Assembly: GCF_964340395.1 (NCBI RefSeq)
Contig: NC_135567.1
Span: forward strand, 9,634,484 to 9,656,983
Length of the DNA stretch: 22,500 nt
DNA from: Glandiceps talaboti
Taxonomy: Eukaryota > Hemichordata > Enteropneusta > Spengelidae
Direction: 5' to 3'
Part shown: piece by piece, positions 8,532-16,567 of the stretch
How the letters are laid out: each line of letters opens with the position of its first letter
Position numbering within the stretch: the first letter of the stretch is position 1
The notes under the pieces: generated by a model
The model's database searches: none
What the model saw: only the letters and a program-made list of their open reading frames with translations
What the model was told of the DNA's origin: nothing
Position numbers and translations under genes: made by a program

Positions 8532-8782
8532 GGTTAGCGTGACCGGCTTGGAATCTACAGGTTGCAGGTTCGAGCCCCGTCGCTGCCTGCTGTTTGTTTC
8601 TGAGTGGCTAAAGTCCTTGGGCAAGATTTGAACCACGACTGTGCCTCAGTCAACCCAGCTGTATAATTGGGAACCTGGTAGGATGTAGGTTGCAATGTGA
8701 AGGCTTTAATCCTATGCGCTTAAATGGCTGCAATGGATCGGAGTGGGAAAGCGCTATATAAAAACCCAACATTATTATTATT
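8515..8782 (+). mobile_element. tRNA-derived SINE, copy 1
   Basis: The head carries an RNA polymerase III B-box GGTTCGAGCCCC near 8567 and a loose A-box near 8533-8548. A body shared with the copy at 9283 follows (GTTTGTTTCTGAGTGGCTAA, then TGTGCCTCAGTC). The end is ATAAAAACCCAAC plus an ATT-repeat tail (8771-8782). This layout is that of a tRNA-derived SINE with a LINE-type 3' end. I cannot name the family. Confidence 0.8.
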
Positions 8783-9023
8783 GGTAGATCAAATGAATTA
8801 CCCAGTAGGTTGTAACACAAAACCAGCTCAATTTTTTTATTAGCGAGCCTTCCATCTGTCTTGTTCAATGGTGCTACACAATGACAAATACCATAGTGAC
8901 AACTGACCATCGCGGAATTTGACTTTCTGATGAGGATCGTCGAACAAGAGAGCATGTGAGATAATAACCTATGTAAATTAAAGTCTGCTAGGTGAATTGA
9001 GTAATGGAAGTATTGATACATAC

Positions 9024-9150
9024 CTTTCTGATGTAGACATATTTTGACGTAGCGTAAAAAAGCGAGGATTGTCATGGTTACCATACTTGCATTGCTAAAG
9101 AAAAATCCCGCAAATCCATACCAATTACATGTACTGCTGCCCATATACCA
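9024..9150 (-). CDS. Opsin exon: extracellular loop 1 and TM3 (neuropsin/OPN5-like)
   Basis: Internal exon of 127 bp, phase 0 at its start and phase 1 at its end. The acceptor has a long pyrimidine tract and TTGCCAG; the donor is AAAG|GTATGT. It encodes 42 residues: the loop-1 Trp three residues before a Gly (WYMG), the disulfide Cys, then WYGFAGFFFSNASMVTMT and AFLRYVKIC. By alignment to bovine rhodopsin the Cys is C110 and the residue at 113 is Tyr, as in most non-vertebrate-visual opsins. The pattern is closest by eye to neuropsin (OPN5). The position equal to E134 of the ERY motif is Leu. It joins in frame to the exon at 13065-13228. The next exon, with TM4 onward and the retinal lysine, was not found. 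Confidence 0.85.
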
Positions 9151-9282
9151 CTGGCAAGAAAACAACAACATTAAAACAAGAATCACGAATAACTCATGAC
9201 AAAACTATACAGTGAATTTTACAATACATGAATCTATCATTTCCATTCGTTTCGTTTTGTTTCACCGAATACCATAACATGT

Positions 9283-9520
9283 GGAGTCATGATGGGTGAA
9301 TGATTATAGTGGCCGGCTTGGAATCTGCAGGTTGCAGGTTCGAGCCCCATTGTTGCCGTTTGTTTCTGAGTGGCTAAAAGTCCTAAGGCAAGATTTAAAC
9401 CATGACTGTGCCTCAGTCCACCCAGCTGTATAACTGCATGGGGATAGAGCAATGTGAATGCTTTAATCCTATGCGCTTATAAAGGCCGCAATGGGCTGTA
9501 TGCTCCCCAGGAAGTGTAAA
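9283..9520 (+). mobile_element. tRNA-derived SINE, copy 2 (3' end altered)
   Basis: Same orientation and head as copy 1 (GGAGTCATGATG, B-box GGTTCGAGCCCC near 9338, shared body to about 9490). It then reads GGGCTGTATGCTCCCC and lacks the ATT tail, so the 3' end is truncated or belongs to a subfamily. The right border is approximate. Confidence 0.75.
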
Positions 9521-10197
9521 GGGCCGTTGTTCCGATATAGATCCGAGGGGTGTATGTTGTATTGTAACATAATATGTTGCAATTTCTGTATTTCTGGGAC
9601 ACATGGGAGAGAGCGTTAGCCAGTAATGGACGAGTCTCTCAGCCCTATCTACAGAAATAAATGCAACAACCACACATAAACCAGTAAGAAACTGGACATG
9701 CTACACCTCAAGATAGAAAGATTGAATGAGTACAGTTTCTTGCTACATTTTGTCTAAGTGAAATTAACTACACATGCCCAATACATATCAAATGAACACC
9801 ACAAAGGACAGTTTACATACCATTCACTGGGTGTGATACTTAAGAAGCACACTGACACTGGAATGTCTGCAATGAGTTGCAATACATGTACAACTTGTAA
9901 ATACTTAAAATAGTTTATTTCATTTAGACTAAATGTAGCAAAAAATGTGATCTTGCTATTGAAGTGTGGCATATGCAGTTTCTTGTTGGTTTCTGTGTGG
10001 TTGTATCAAACAGAAAAACTGCAAGGTATTGTGAAATTGATTGTAACATAATTCAATACGTTATTTTCTTAGAAAAGTATTGATGAGTGGCTAAAGTGAA
10101 TAAAGTAGCACATTTTTTTCTTATTTAGCAACCAAGTTAAACACCATGGATTTTAACAAGGTACCCCAAGAATTGTATTGAATTGAAATTACCCGGA
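9521..10197. other. Intronic sequence, nothing recognised
   Basis: No repeat or exon I can support. A short minus-strand frame with splice-like edges near 9816-9860 is discussed among the rejected items. Confidence 0.5.
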
Positions 10198-10198
10198 A

Positions 10199-10237
<39 letters not shown>

Positions 10238-10286
10238 GGCAGGCAGACAGGCAGTCAGACAGACAGGCAGCCAGACAGTCAGTCAC

Positions 10287-10321
<35 letters not shown>

Positions 10322-10363
10322 TACATACATACAGACAGACAGGCAGGCAGGCAGGCAGGCAGG

Positions 10364-10405
<42 letters not shown>

Positions 10406-10476
10406 GGCGGACAGACAGGCGGACAGACAGGCGGTCACGCAGACAGGCAGGCAGCCCAGCTGGACAGGCAGGCAGG
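10198..10476. repeat. CAGA-type tetranucleotide microsatellite
   Basis: Runs of CAGA/CAGG with CATA, CAGT and CGGA variants. The same class resumes at 10735 and 12438, which suggests one long array later split by two insertions. Confidence 0.95.
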
Positions 10477-10734
10477 CAATATGATTAAAATCCGATGTGT
10501 AGATGTCGGCTAATCGTTCATTGTTTTTTTTAGTATTTTACCTCGGTATGTTTGCTTCATTTGACCTTCGTGATACATGTTTTATGTTTTCGTCGATGTA
10601 GAGGAGGCGACCACCAAGACAGAAACGTAAACATGTATCACGAAGGTCAACTGAAGCAACCATACCGAGGTAAAATACTAAAATAACATTGAACGATAAT
10701 TAGCCGACATCTACATCAGATTTTAGTCAGATTG
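10477..10734. mobile_element. Hairpin element inside the microsatellite
   Basis: 258-bp near-palindrome. Left arm 10477-10594 and right arm 10617-10734 share, in inverted order, GATGTCGGCTAAT, TAGTATTTTACCTCGGTATG and CCTTCGTGATACATGT, with a loop near 10595-10616. No coding sequence. The CAGA repeat flanks it on both sides in one orientation, so the insertion target was most likely the repeat itself. Confidence 0.85.
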
Positions 10735-10746
10735 GCAGGTAGACAA

Positions 10747-10812
<66 letters not shown>

Positions 10813-10874
10813 GGGCAGGCAGGCAGGTAGGCAGGTAGGCAGGCAGACTGGCAGTCAGTCAGACATACATACAT

Positions 10875-10928
<54 letters not shown>

Positions 10929-11098
10929 GGGCAGGCAGGCAGGTAGGTAGGCAGGCAGGCAGACAAACAAACAAACAAACAAACAAACAAACAAACAAAC
11001 AGACAGGCAAACAGACAGGCGAACAGATAGGCAGGCAGATATACAAACAAACAGACAGAAAGGCAAATAGACAGGCAGGCAGACTGGCCGGCAGACAG
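10735..11098. repeat. CAGA-type microsatellite, second block
   Basis: CAGA/CAGG runs with CATA and a CAAA stretch near 10972-11000. Lies between the hairpin element and the fold-back element. Confidence 0.95.
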
Positions 11099-11228
11099 TA
11101 CCGATGCCGAAGACGACAAATCGGTCTTCTGATTCAATTGTCTGTCTTCTAATTCAAAAATCGGTCTCCTAGTTCAAGTGTCGGTCTTCTAACTCAAGTG
11201 TCGCGTCCGTCTTCTCATTCAAAAGTTT

Positions 11229-11436
11229 TCTATACTATACTATGCTATACTGTACTATACTATACTATACTATACTATATACTATACTATACTATACTAT
11301 ACTATACTATACTATACTATACTATACTATACTATACTATACTATACTATACTATACTATACTATACTATACTATACTATACAATACTATACTATACTAT
11401 ACTATACTATACTATATACTATACTACACTATAGTT
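11229..11436. repeat. Pentanucleotide array (CTATA)n, left arm of fold-back
   Basis: About 40 copies of a 5-bp unit with rare variants. Its inverted counterpart is at 12025-12085. Confidence 0.95.
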
Positions 11437-11524
11437 TAGTATAGTCCGTATTTGTTTGCCCAGAGTTTACTTGTATTGTTCATCAAATAGAGATGCCAGG
11501 ATTATGATAGTGGACTCAAGTTAT

Positions 11525-12024
11525 TAGTATTTATTTCTGTTTCATTATAGCCTCTCTTCGCCAGTTTCCCGGTGAAGAATTTCACTTTCTTAGAAATTCT
11601 TCTTCGTTACTACATGTTCGTATGTATCTGATCGTTTGACCCTTTGAAGACTGAGTCTGGGTGGCATGATTGTCTGTGTAAATATTGGAATGAGTTTTGA
11701 TATCCAATACTTTGTGTTATATTGGTGTCGTTGACATTTGTGGATTGTAAGATCCAGTTATGTTACTTCCGTATCTGAGCTTTCCAACGAAAATTTGAAA
11801 GTTGGGTGTATTTGGGGTTTTTTTTCACTCAGATTATTTAGTTCGACTTGGGTGCCACAAAATATCATGAAAACGTCATCCCTCAGGCTGAAACGTGTCC
11901 AGAGTGATATTTTATTCGTGTAGATTTCAATAATGCGACTTTCCAGTTCATGGAATGCCATGTCTGCTATTTCGGGTGATGCCCAAGAGCCCATGCTAAA
12001 TACACATGTTTGTGTGTAGTAAAT
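11525..12024 (-). pseudogene. Penelope-like element reverse transcriptase fragment (decayed)
   Basis: Reading from 12024 leftward: a QTC..SMGSWASPEIAD block, matching the MGS/N-(x)-SP motif of Penelope-like RTs; then LWTRF and RDDVFMIFCGTQ, with the catalytic RDD at 11875-11883; then HPTFKFSLESS and EVT. A TAA at 11758-11760 interrupts the expected FLD block, leaving LDLT after it. A further block IRYIRTCSNEEEFLRK is at 11588-11633, then a stop, and KFFTGKLAKRGY about 11530-11583 in another frame. N-terminal RT motifs and a GIY-YIG endonuclease are absent. The order and wording of the motifs are those of the Penelope-like family. The copy is dead, with at least two stops and one frame change. 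Confidence 0.75.
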
Positions 12025-12085
12025 TGTATAGTATATTATAGTATAGTATAGTATAGTATAGTATAGTATAGTATAGTATAGTATA
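12025..12085. repeat. Pentanucleotide array (TATAG)n, right arm of fold-back
   Basis: About 11-12 copies, the reverse complement of the left CTATA array, with a few degenerate units at its left end. Confidence 0.9.
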
Positions 12086-12436
12086 GAAGACTTTCGAATG
12101 AGAAGACGGACGCGCGACACTTGAGTTAGAAGGCCGACACTTGAACTACATGTAGAAGGCCGACACTTGAATTAGAAGACCGACACTTAAATTAGAAGAC
12201 CGACACTTAAATTAGAAGACCGACACTTGAGTTAGAAGACCGACACGTGAGTTAGAAGACCGACACTTAAATTAGAAGACCGATTTTTAAATTAGAAGAC
12301 CGACACTTGAATTGGCACTTGAGTTAGAAGACCGACTCTTGAACTAGAAGACCGACACTTGAATTAGAAGACCGAATTTTGAATTAGAAGACCGACACTT
12401 GAATCAGAAGACCGATTTGTCGTCTTCGGCCCCGGT
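12086..12436. repeat. 20-bp minisatellite forming the right arm
   Basis: About 15 units of TTAGAAGACCGACACTTGAA with variants (GGCCG for GACCG, TTAAA for TTGAA), closing with CGTCTTCGGC. The left arm at 11100-11225 is a shorter inverted array of the same unit. Confidence 0.9.
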
Positions 12437-12437
12437 A

Positions 12438-12692
12438 AGACAGACAGACAGACAGGCATGTAGGTAGAGAGAGACATGTCCAGACAGTCTAACATACAGC
12501 CAGAAAGCGAGACAGACACAGTCAGACAGACAGCCAGCCAGACAGACACAGCCAGACAGACAGACAGCCAGCCAGACAGACACAGCCAGACAGGCAGACA
12601 GACAGACAGACACAGCCAGACAGACACACAGACAGCCAGACAGACAGACAGACAGCCAGACAGCCAGACAGACAGACAGACAGCCAGACAGC

Positions 12693-12742
<50 letters not shown>

Positions 12743-12770
12743 CTGCAAGACAGGCAGACAGCCAGACAGA
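12438..12770. repeat. CAGA-type microsatellite, third block
   Basis: CAGA with frequent CAGC and CACA units. Same strand and class as 10198-11098. Long frames through it are repeat translations, not genes. Confidence 0.95.
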
Positions 12771-13064
12771 TTTTTTAAAAAGAGGATACAATGTTACACT
12801 ATCATCCTGTCATTCGACACATCACAGTTAAACCCCCCCACACCCCCACACACTAGAATAAACACACCCAAACGAGAATCTACTCTATCCATAAGTATTT
12901 GTAAACACAGTGTAAACAATATAAGTGCCGACCATTTCAAAGTAGGGGTGTGAAGGTTAGAAACCCCTCCCCATCATTGTGAGATATTGTTACATTGAAG
13001 CGCCCAGGGCAGTATCAGGATGGTAAACACGGGTCAGTATGACTGGAACCCCTTAAGAACATAC
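12771..13064. other. Intronic sequence near the opsin donor
   Basis: C-rich stretch near 12833-12850, otherwise unremarkable. It ends at the opsin donor site on the minus strand. Confidence 0.5.
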
Positions 13065-13228
13065 CTTGTGTTGGAAAGAAGCGGCTGCAGGAAACGGGTA
13101 AGAAAGCACAGCGACACCAAGGTCACTCAACGCCAAGTTAATGACCAAAATATCTAACGGTTTCAAGATCCTCTTTTTCTTTAATATCAAAATCAGGACG
13201 ACACTATTACCGATGGTTGCTAGAATGC
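13065..13228 (-). CDS. Opsin exon: TM1 and TM2 (neuropsin/OPN5-like)
   Basis: Internal exon of 164 bp, entering in phase 1 (acceptor with pyrimidine tract then CTGAAG) and leaving in phase 0 (CACAAG|GTATGT). It encodes ILATIGNSVVLILILKKK, the second half of TM1 with the conserved GN, then a basic intracellular loop and LVINLALSDLGVAVLSYP, TM2 with LxxxD. It ends FQHK, after which the 9024-9150 exon supplies the Trp of loop 1 in the right phase. The LSDLG wording and the exon edges fit the neuropsin group. The gene would encode a seven-helix retinal-binding G-protein-coupled receptor. The preceding exon, with N-terminus and first half of TM1, was not found up to the right edge. Confidence 0.85.
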
Positions 13229-13385
13229 CTTCAGAAAGATAGAGAAATCAAAGTGGAAAATTACAAAGAATCTGATGACGATCTGTTAATAATCTAAAAG
13301 ATACTCAGAACTACTGGAAACCCTTTGAGTTGAGCTTGGTTGTGAGAGAAGAGAAACAGAGACAGATTTAGAAAGACAGAGAGAC

Positions 13386-13397
13386 TGACAGACAGAC

Positions 13398-13429
<32 letters not shown>

Positions 13430-13430
13430 G

Positions 13431-13474
<44 letters not shown>

Positions 13475-13756
13475 TGCATACATACATACATACATACATA
13501 CATACATACATACATACATACATACATACATACATGCATGCATGCATACATACATACATACATACATACATACATACATACATACATACACACACACATA
13601 CATACATACATACATACATACATACATACATACATACATACATACATACATACATACAGAGACAGACTGAGGGACAGAGACAGAGAACAGGAGACAGATA
13701 GACAGACAGACAGACAGACAGTGTGACAGACAGACAGACACACACACACACACATA
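13386..13756. repeat. Compound microsatellite: CAGA, CATA, CAGA, CA
   Basis: CAGA runs to about 13472, then CATA units to about 13657 with short GCATGCATGCAT and CACA interruptions, then GACAGA-type units and a terminal CA run. It lies upstream of the opsin TM1 exon on the gene strand. Confidence 0.95.
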
Positions 13757-14120
13757 TAGCGAGTGTGTGTTTGTGCATCTTCTCTCTTGTATTATAATAG
13801 ATACATCCAAACCGATAAATACAATTATACCAAATTCGCCGCCGTAATTCTTCAGTTTATTTTAAGATCACTCCTCGTCAATTTACAAGGTTAAGAGTTC
13901 AGTGAACGAGTGTAAGAAGGGAATTTATAATAGGTCCAACACACTGAACAGCCAACATTACACGGAAAACACACTGTTGTCATGTAAACACTTCTAAGAA
14001 GCTATCTAGAGCAAGGTTGGATATGAACCGAATAGTTGAGTATGAGATATTGCAAGCCTTCATATTTTCATTTATTTTCACTTATATTCACTAATTTCAT
14101 GTTAGGTCTAACAAATTGTG
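13757..14120. other. No gene recognised
   Basis: AT-rich sequence on the presumed 5' side of the opsin exons. No candidate first exon with a phase-1 donor was found. Confidence 0.45.
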
Positions 14121-14457
14121 TGGTTCCGATTACACTCAATTTCAGAATAGGTGGGTAAGTAGATATTTTTTTTTTTTTTAAATCTTTTATTTCATATGTA
14201 AGGGTCTAGTTCAGGTAGTTATGATTTCCGTTTTTTCCCCATATAGTCCGTGTTATTGGCTTCTTCTCATCACTTGTACAACCATCACAGATTGGAAGAA
14301 CAGTTTTATTTTGTCTTTTTAAGTTGATGTCAGTTTCCACTATTTGTTAAAAGATTTTATTTTCAATTTTCACGATTTTATTGTTTTATCTCGAATATGT
14401 AAAACGATGTTTAGGGTTGGCAGTGAAAAACTAGTTGGCGTCGGATAACCGAAACCA
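14121..14457 (+). mobile_element. TIR repeat family, copy A
   Basis: About 337 bp, starting TGGTTCCGATTAC and ending GATAACCGAAACCA, imperfect inverted ends. Shares TACAACCATCACAGATTGGA and long stretches with copies at 15706-16033 (inverted) and 19594-19935. No coding capacity; probably a MITE. Confidence 0.8.
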
Positions 14458-14679
14458 AGGCCTTAAATAAACATAATATAAGTAGTGACTTAGAAAATAA
14501 AAAGAATACAATGTACAAATCTGGATGTCCATTTATAAAATACTGGGATCATTTTCAACTGTTGCATGCAATTTAAACAAAGTAGATTAACAGAAGAAGG
14601 CTACGTATTAGCTAATCTTTTGATCCTGGTAGGGAAGTTGTCAATTCATAAGTATTGGATGTCTGAAGTGAAGGATTCT

Positions 14680-15297
14680 AGGACAACTGCCCCCCGGACA
14701 ACTGCCCCCCGGACAATTGCCCCCGAAGGACAACTGCCCCCCGGACAATTGCCCCCGAAGGACAACTGCCCCCCGGACAATTGCCCCCCGGACAACTGCC
14801 CCCGAAGGACAACTGCCCCCCCCGGACAATTGCCCCCGGACAATGCCCCCGAAGGACAACTGCCCCCCGGACAATTGCCCCCCGGACAACTGCCCCCGAA
14901 GGACAACTGCCCCCGGACTACTGCCCCGAACGAAAAAAAAAACTAGTATTACAGATGTACGGGTTTGTCATTCATTAAAAAGTCACCGTCGGCAACTCAC
15001 TGCCGCAATTTGCATACATTATACTCACTACATTCACATGTTTTACTCTATTGTTATCTGTGATAATTGTTACGTCATTCATTATTTTTAATGAATGACA
15101 AACCCGTACATCTGTAATACTAGTTTTTTTTCGTTCGGGGGCAGTAGTCCGGGGGGGGGGAGCAGTTGTCCTTCGGGGGCAGTTGTCCGGGGGTAAATTG
15201 TCCGGGGGGCAGTTGTCCTTCGGGGGCAATTGTCCGGGGGGCAGTTGTCCTTCGGGGGCAATTGTCCGGGGGCAATTGTCCGGGGGGCAGTTGTCCT
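14680..15297. mobile_element. Fold-back element with 14-17-bp tandem-repeat arms
   Basis: 618 bp. Left arm 14680-14930 is an array of GGACAACTGCCCCC units, with AATTG and GAA variants. The right arm is its reverse complement, about 15128-15297. Inside, 14942-14981 and 15085-15122 are a unique inverted pair including TACAGATGTACGGGTTTGTC, and the loop is 14982-15084. The ends, AGGACAACTG and CAGTTGTCCT, are exact complements. No target duplication is evident. The structure matches TU/FB-type elements; proline-rich frames through it are repeat translation. Confidence 0.85.
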
Positions 15298-15334
15298 GTT
15301 ACGGAAGTGATTATACCATTGGACCGTATAGTAC

Positions 15335-15382
15335 CTGTATCTGTATCTGTATCTGTATCTGTATCTGTATCTGTATCTGTAT
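15335..15382. repeat. Hexanucleotide microsatellite (CTGTAT)n
   Basis: Eight units directly right of the fold-back element. Confidence 0.95.
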
Positions 15383-15705
15383 AAATACTGTATATTGGAA
15401 CTTGAATTTAATTTCAGGTACAAAATAGAGAAAGAATTGAATGTTAAAGAAAGAAGACTAGATCCTTTTCAAAAACTTATAAATCTTTGCCAAACATTTT
15501 GAGGTATATGTATTTTATGTAAGACATTGTTTTGTTTTGTATAATCATTTCAATTTGCTGGTGTATAATCATTATGAAAGACTCAAAAAAATATGTACAA
15601 ATCTGATAATTAGTTTTTGAGAACTAGTTGATGAAGATTTTACAATCACAACATTTTCTAATTGCAAAACAATCTGAAATTATAAGGCCTAACAAACTAA
15701 TTGTC
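15383..15705. other. No gene recognised
   Basis: AT-rich sequence between the hexanucleotide array and TIR repeat copy B; nothing recognised. Confidence 0.45.
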
Positions 15706-16033
15706 TGTTTCCTGTTATCCGACTCCACCTAGCTTTTCACTGCCGACCCTAACCTTTTTTTTTACGTATTTGAGAAAGAAAAAAGAAAATCGCAAAAATT
15801 TTGAAGTCTCACGGATGCGGAAACTACCACCAACTTAAAAAGATAATATAAAACTGTTCTTCCAATCTGTAATGGTTGTACATCTGATGGGAAGAAATAA
15901 ATAACACATAGACCATTTAGAAAACAATGGAAAACCTGAACTAGACACTCACACACGGCGAAAAATATAATAAAATAAATGAGAATATATCTACCTACTC
16001 CACCTATTCTAAAATTGAGCGTAATCAGAACCA
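15706..16033 (-). mobile_element. TIR repeat family, copy B (inverted)
   Basis: About 328 bp, the reverse complement of copies A and C. It shares the internal TTCCAATCTGTAATGG block and the TAATCAGAACCA end. Lies inverted to copy A, with the fold-back element between them. Confidence 0.8.
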
Positions 16034-16290
16034 CACCATTAAAAAAAAATAGGCACTAGTTACTTTAACAAAGACGTAATCTCTTAACTCCTTTGACTGT
16101 CAAAATTAGCTTTATTGTTATTGGTATATAGCTATAGGGTTAATTAATCTCCAGTCAATTGTTTTATCCCAGTGTGAGCATATTATTCAGAGACACATCA
16201 ATTGAAATCGGGGACAAAGATTATGCACTTCATCTCAGCAATCAATATCTTCTAATTTGGAATTCATGTCCAAAGAATGGATACTATTAA
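16034..16290. other. No gene recognised
   Basis: AT-rich spacer between TIR repeat copy B and a hairpin MITE. Confidence 0.45.
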
Positions 16291-16444
16291 ATATTATTCC
16301 CCAATATTTTTCTTTATTCAGCCAAGGAAAATACAGAGTGACCTAAGGGGCCCTTGTCACTACAAGTCGATAGACGAGTCTTGATAAACCCCCTAGGTCA
16401 CAAGTATTTTTGGCTGAATGAAGAAAACTATTGGGGAATAATAT
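16291..16444. mobile_element. Hairpin MITE
   Basis: 154-bp near-palindrome. The arms begin ATATTATTCCCCAATA, continue TTCAGCCA and GTGACCTA, and fold around a roughly 35-bp loop near 16355-16388. No coding sequence and no clear target duplication. Confidence 0.75.
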
Positions 16445-16559
16445 AGTTATACAATCTCCAGTAATATAAAAAAATCGGGGAAAGTAATGGCAATCTTGAA
16501 CGTTTTGACTCATATTTCGAACACAGCAGAACCAGTGACGTAGACACACGTTTCCGTGA

Positions 16560-16567
16560 CGTAGAAC
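16560..16567. repeat. 8-bp target-site duplication (CGTAGAAC), left
   Basis: Identical to 18645-18652, each directly outside the inverted ends of the element between them. Confidence 0.65.

Larger units (their letters stand above)
11099..12437. mobile_element. Fold-back element with tandem-repeat arms and a Penelope-like insert
   Basis: About 1.34 kb. Both ends begin TACCG and GCCGAAGACGACAAATCGG on opposite strands. The arms are tandem arrays of a roughly 20-bp unit containing GAAGACCGACACTTGAA: about 5 units at 11100-11225 and about 15 at 12086-12420. Inside these lies a pentanucleotide CTATA array, 11229-11436 on the left and inverted 12025-12085 on the right. The core (11437-12024) includes a reverse-transcriptase relic. 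Long inverted ends built of short tandem repeats are the hallmark of FB elements in Drosophila and TU elements in sea urchin. Alternatively, inverted terminal repeats also occur in Penelope-like elements, so arms and core could be one unit. CAGA repeats flank both sides. Confidence 0.75.
9151..13064 (-). other. Opsin intron (3,914 bp) filled with repeats
   Basis: Bounded by GTATGT at its 5' end (13064 downward) and TTGCCAG at its 3' end (9151). It contains a SINE copy, CAGA-type microsatellites, a 258-bp hairpin element and a 1.34-kb fold-back element. All lie between the TM2 and TM3 exons and would be transcribed with the gene. Confidence 0.75.

Noticed and set aside
8519-8600. tRNA gene
   Set aside because: Only a B-box and a weak A-box are present with no cloverleaf, and a second diverged copy with the same body shows it is a SINE.
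8650-9186. 178-codon minus-strand frame
   Set aside because: Only 9024-9150 is opsin-like and has splice sites at both edges; the rest is intron read-through and SINE sequence.
9810-9862. Possible opsin TM2 exon on the minus strand (ADIPVSVCFLSITP)
   Set aside because: The exon at 13065-13228 supplies a much better TM2 in the right phase; with GTATGT as donor the phase here would not fit the TM3 exon.
10137-13755. Many frames rich in Thr-Asp-Arg-Gln, Cys-Leu-Ser-Val or Tyr-Val-Cys-Met
   Set aside because: Translations of CAGA, CATA and CTATA microsatellites.
14680-14930. CRISPR-like array
   Set aside because: Units are contiguous, without unique spacers, and the sequence is eukaryotic; a minisatellite arm fits.
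14566-15423. Proline/glycine-rich frames on both strands
   Set aside because: Translations of the 14-17-bp tandem units of the fold-back arms.
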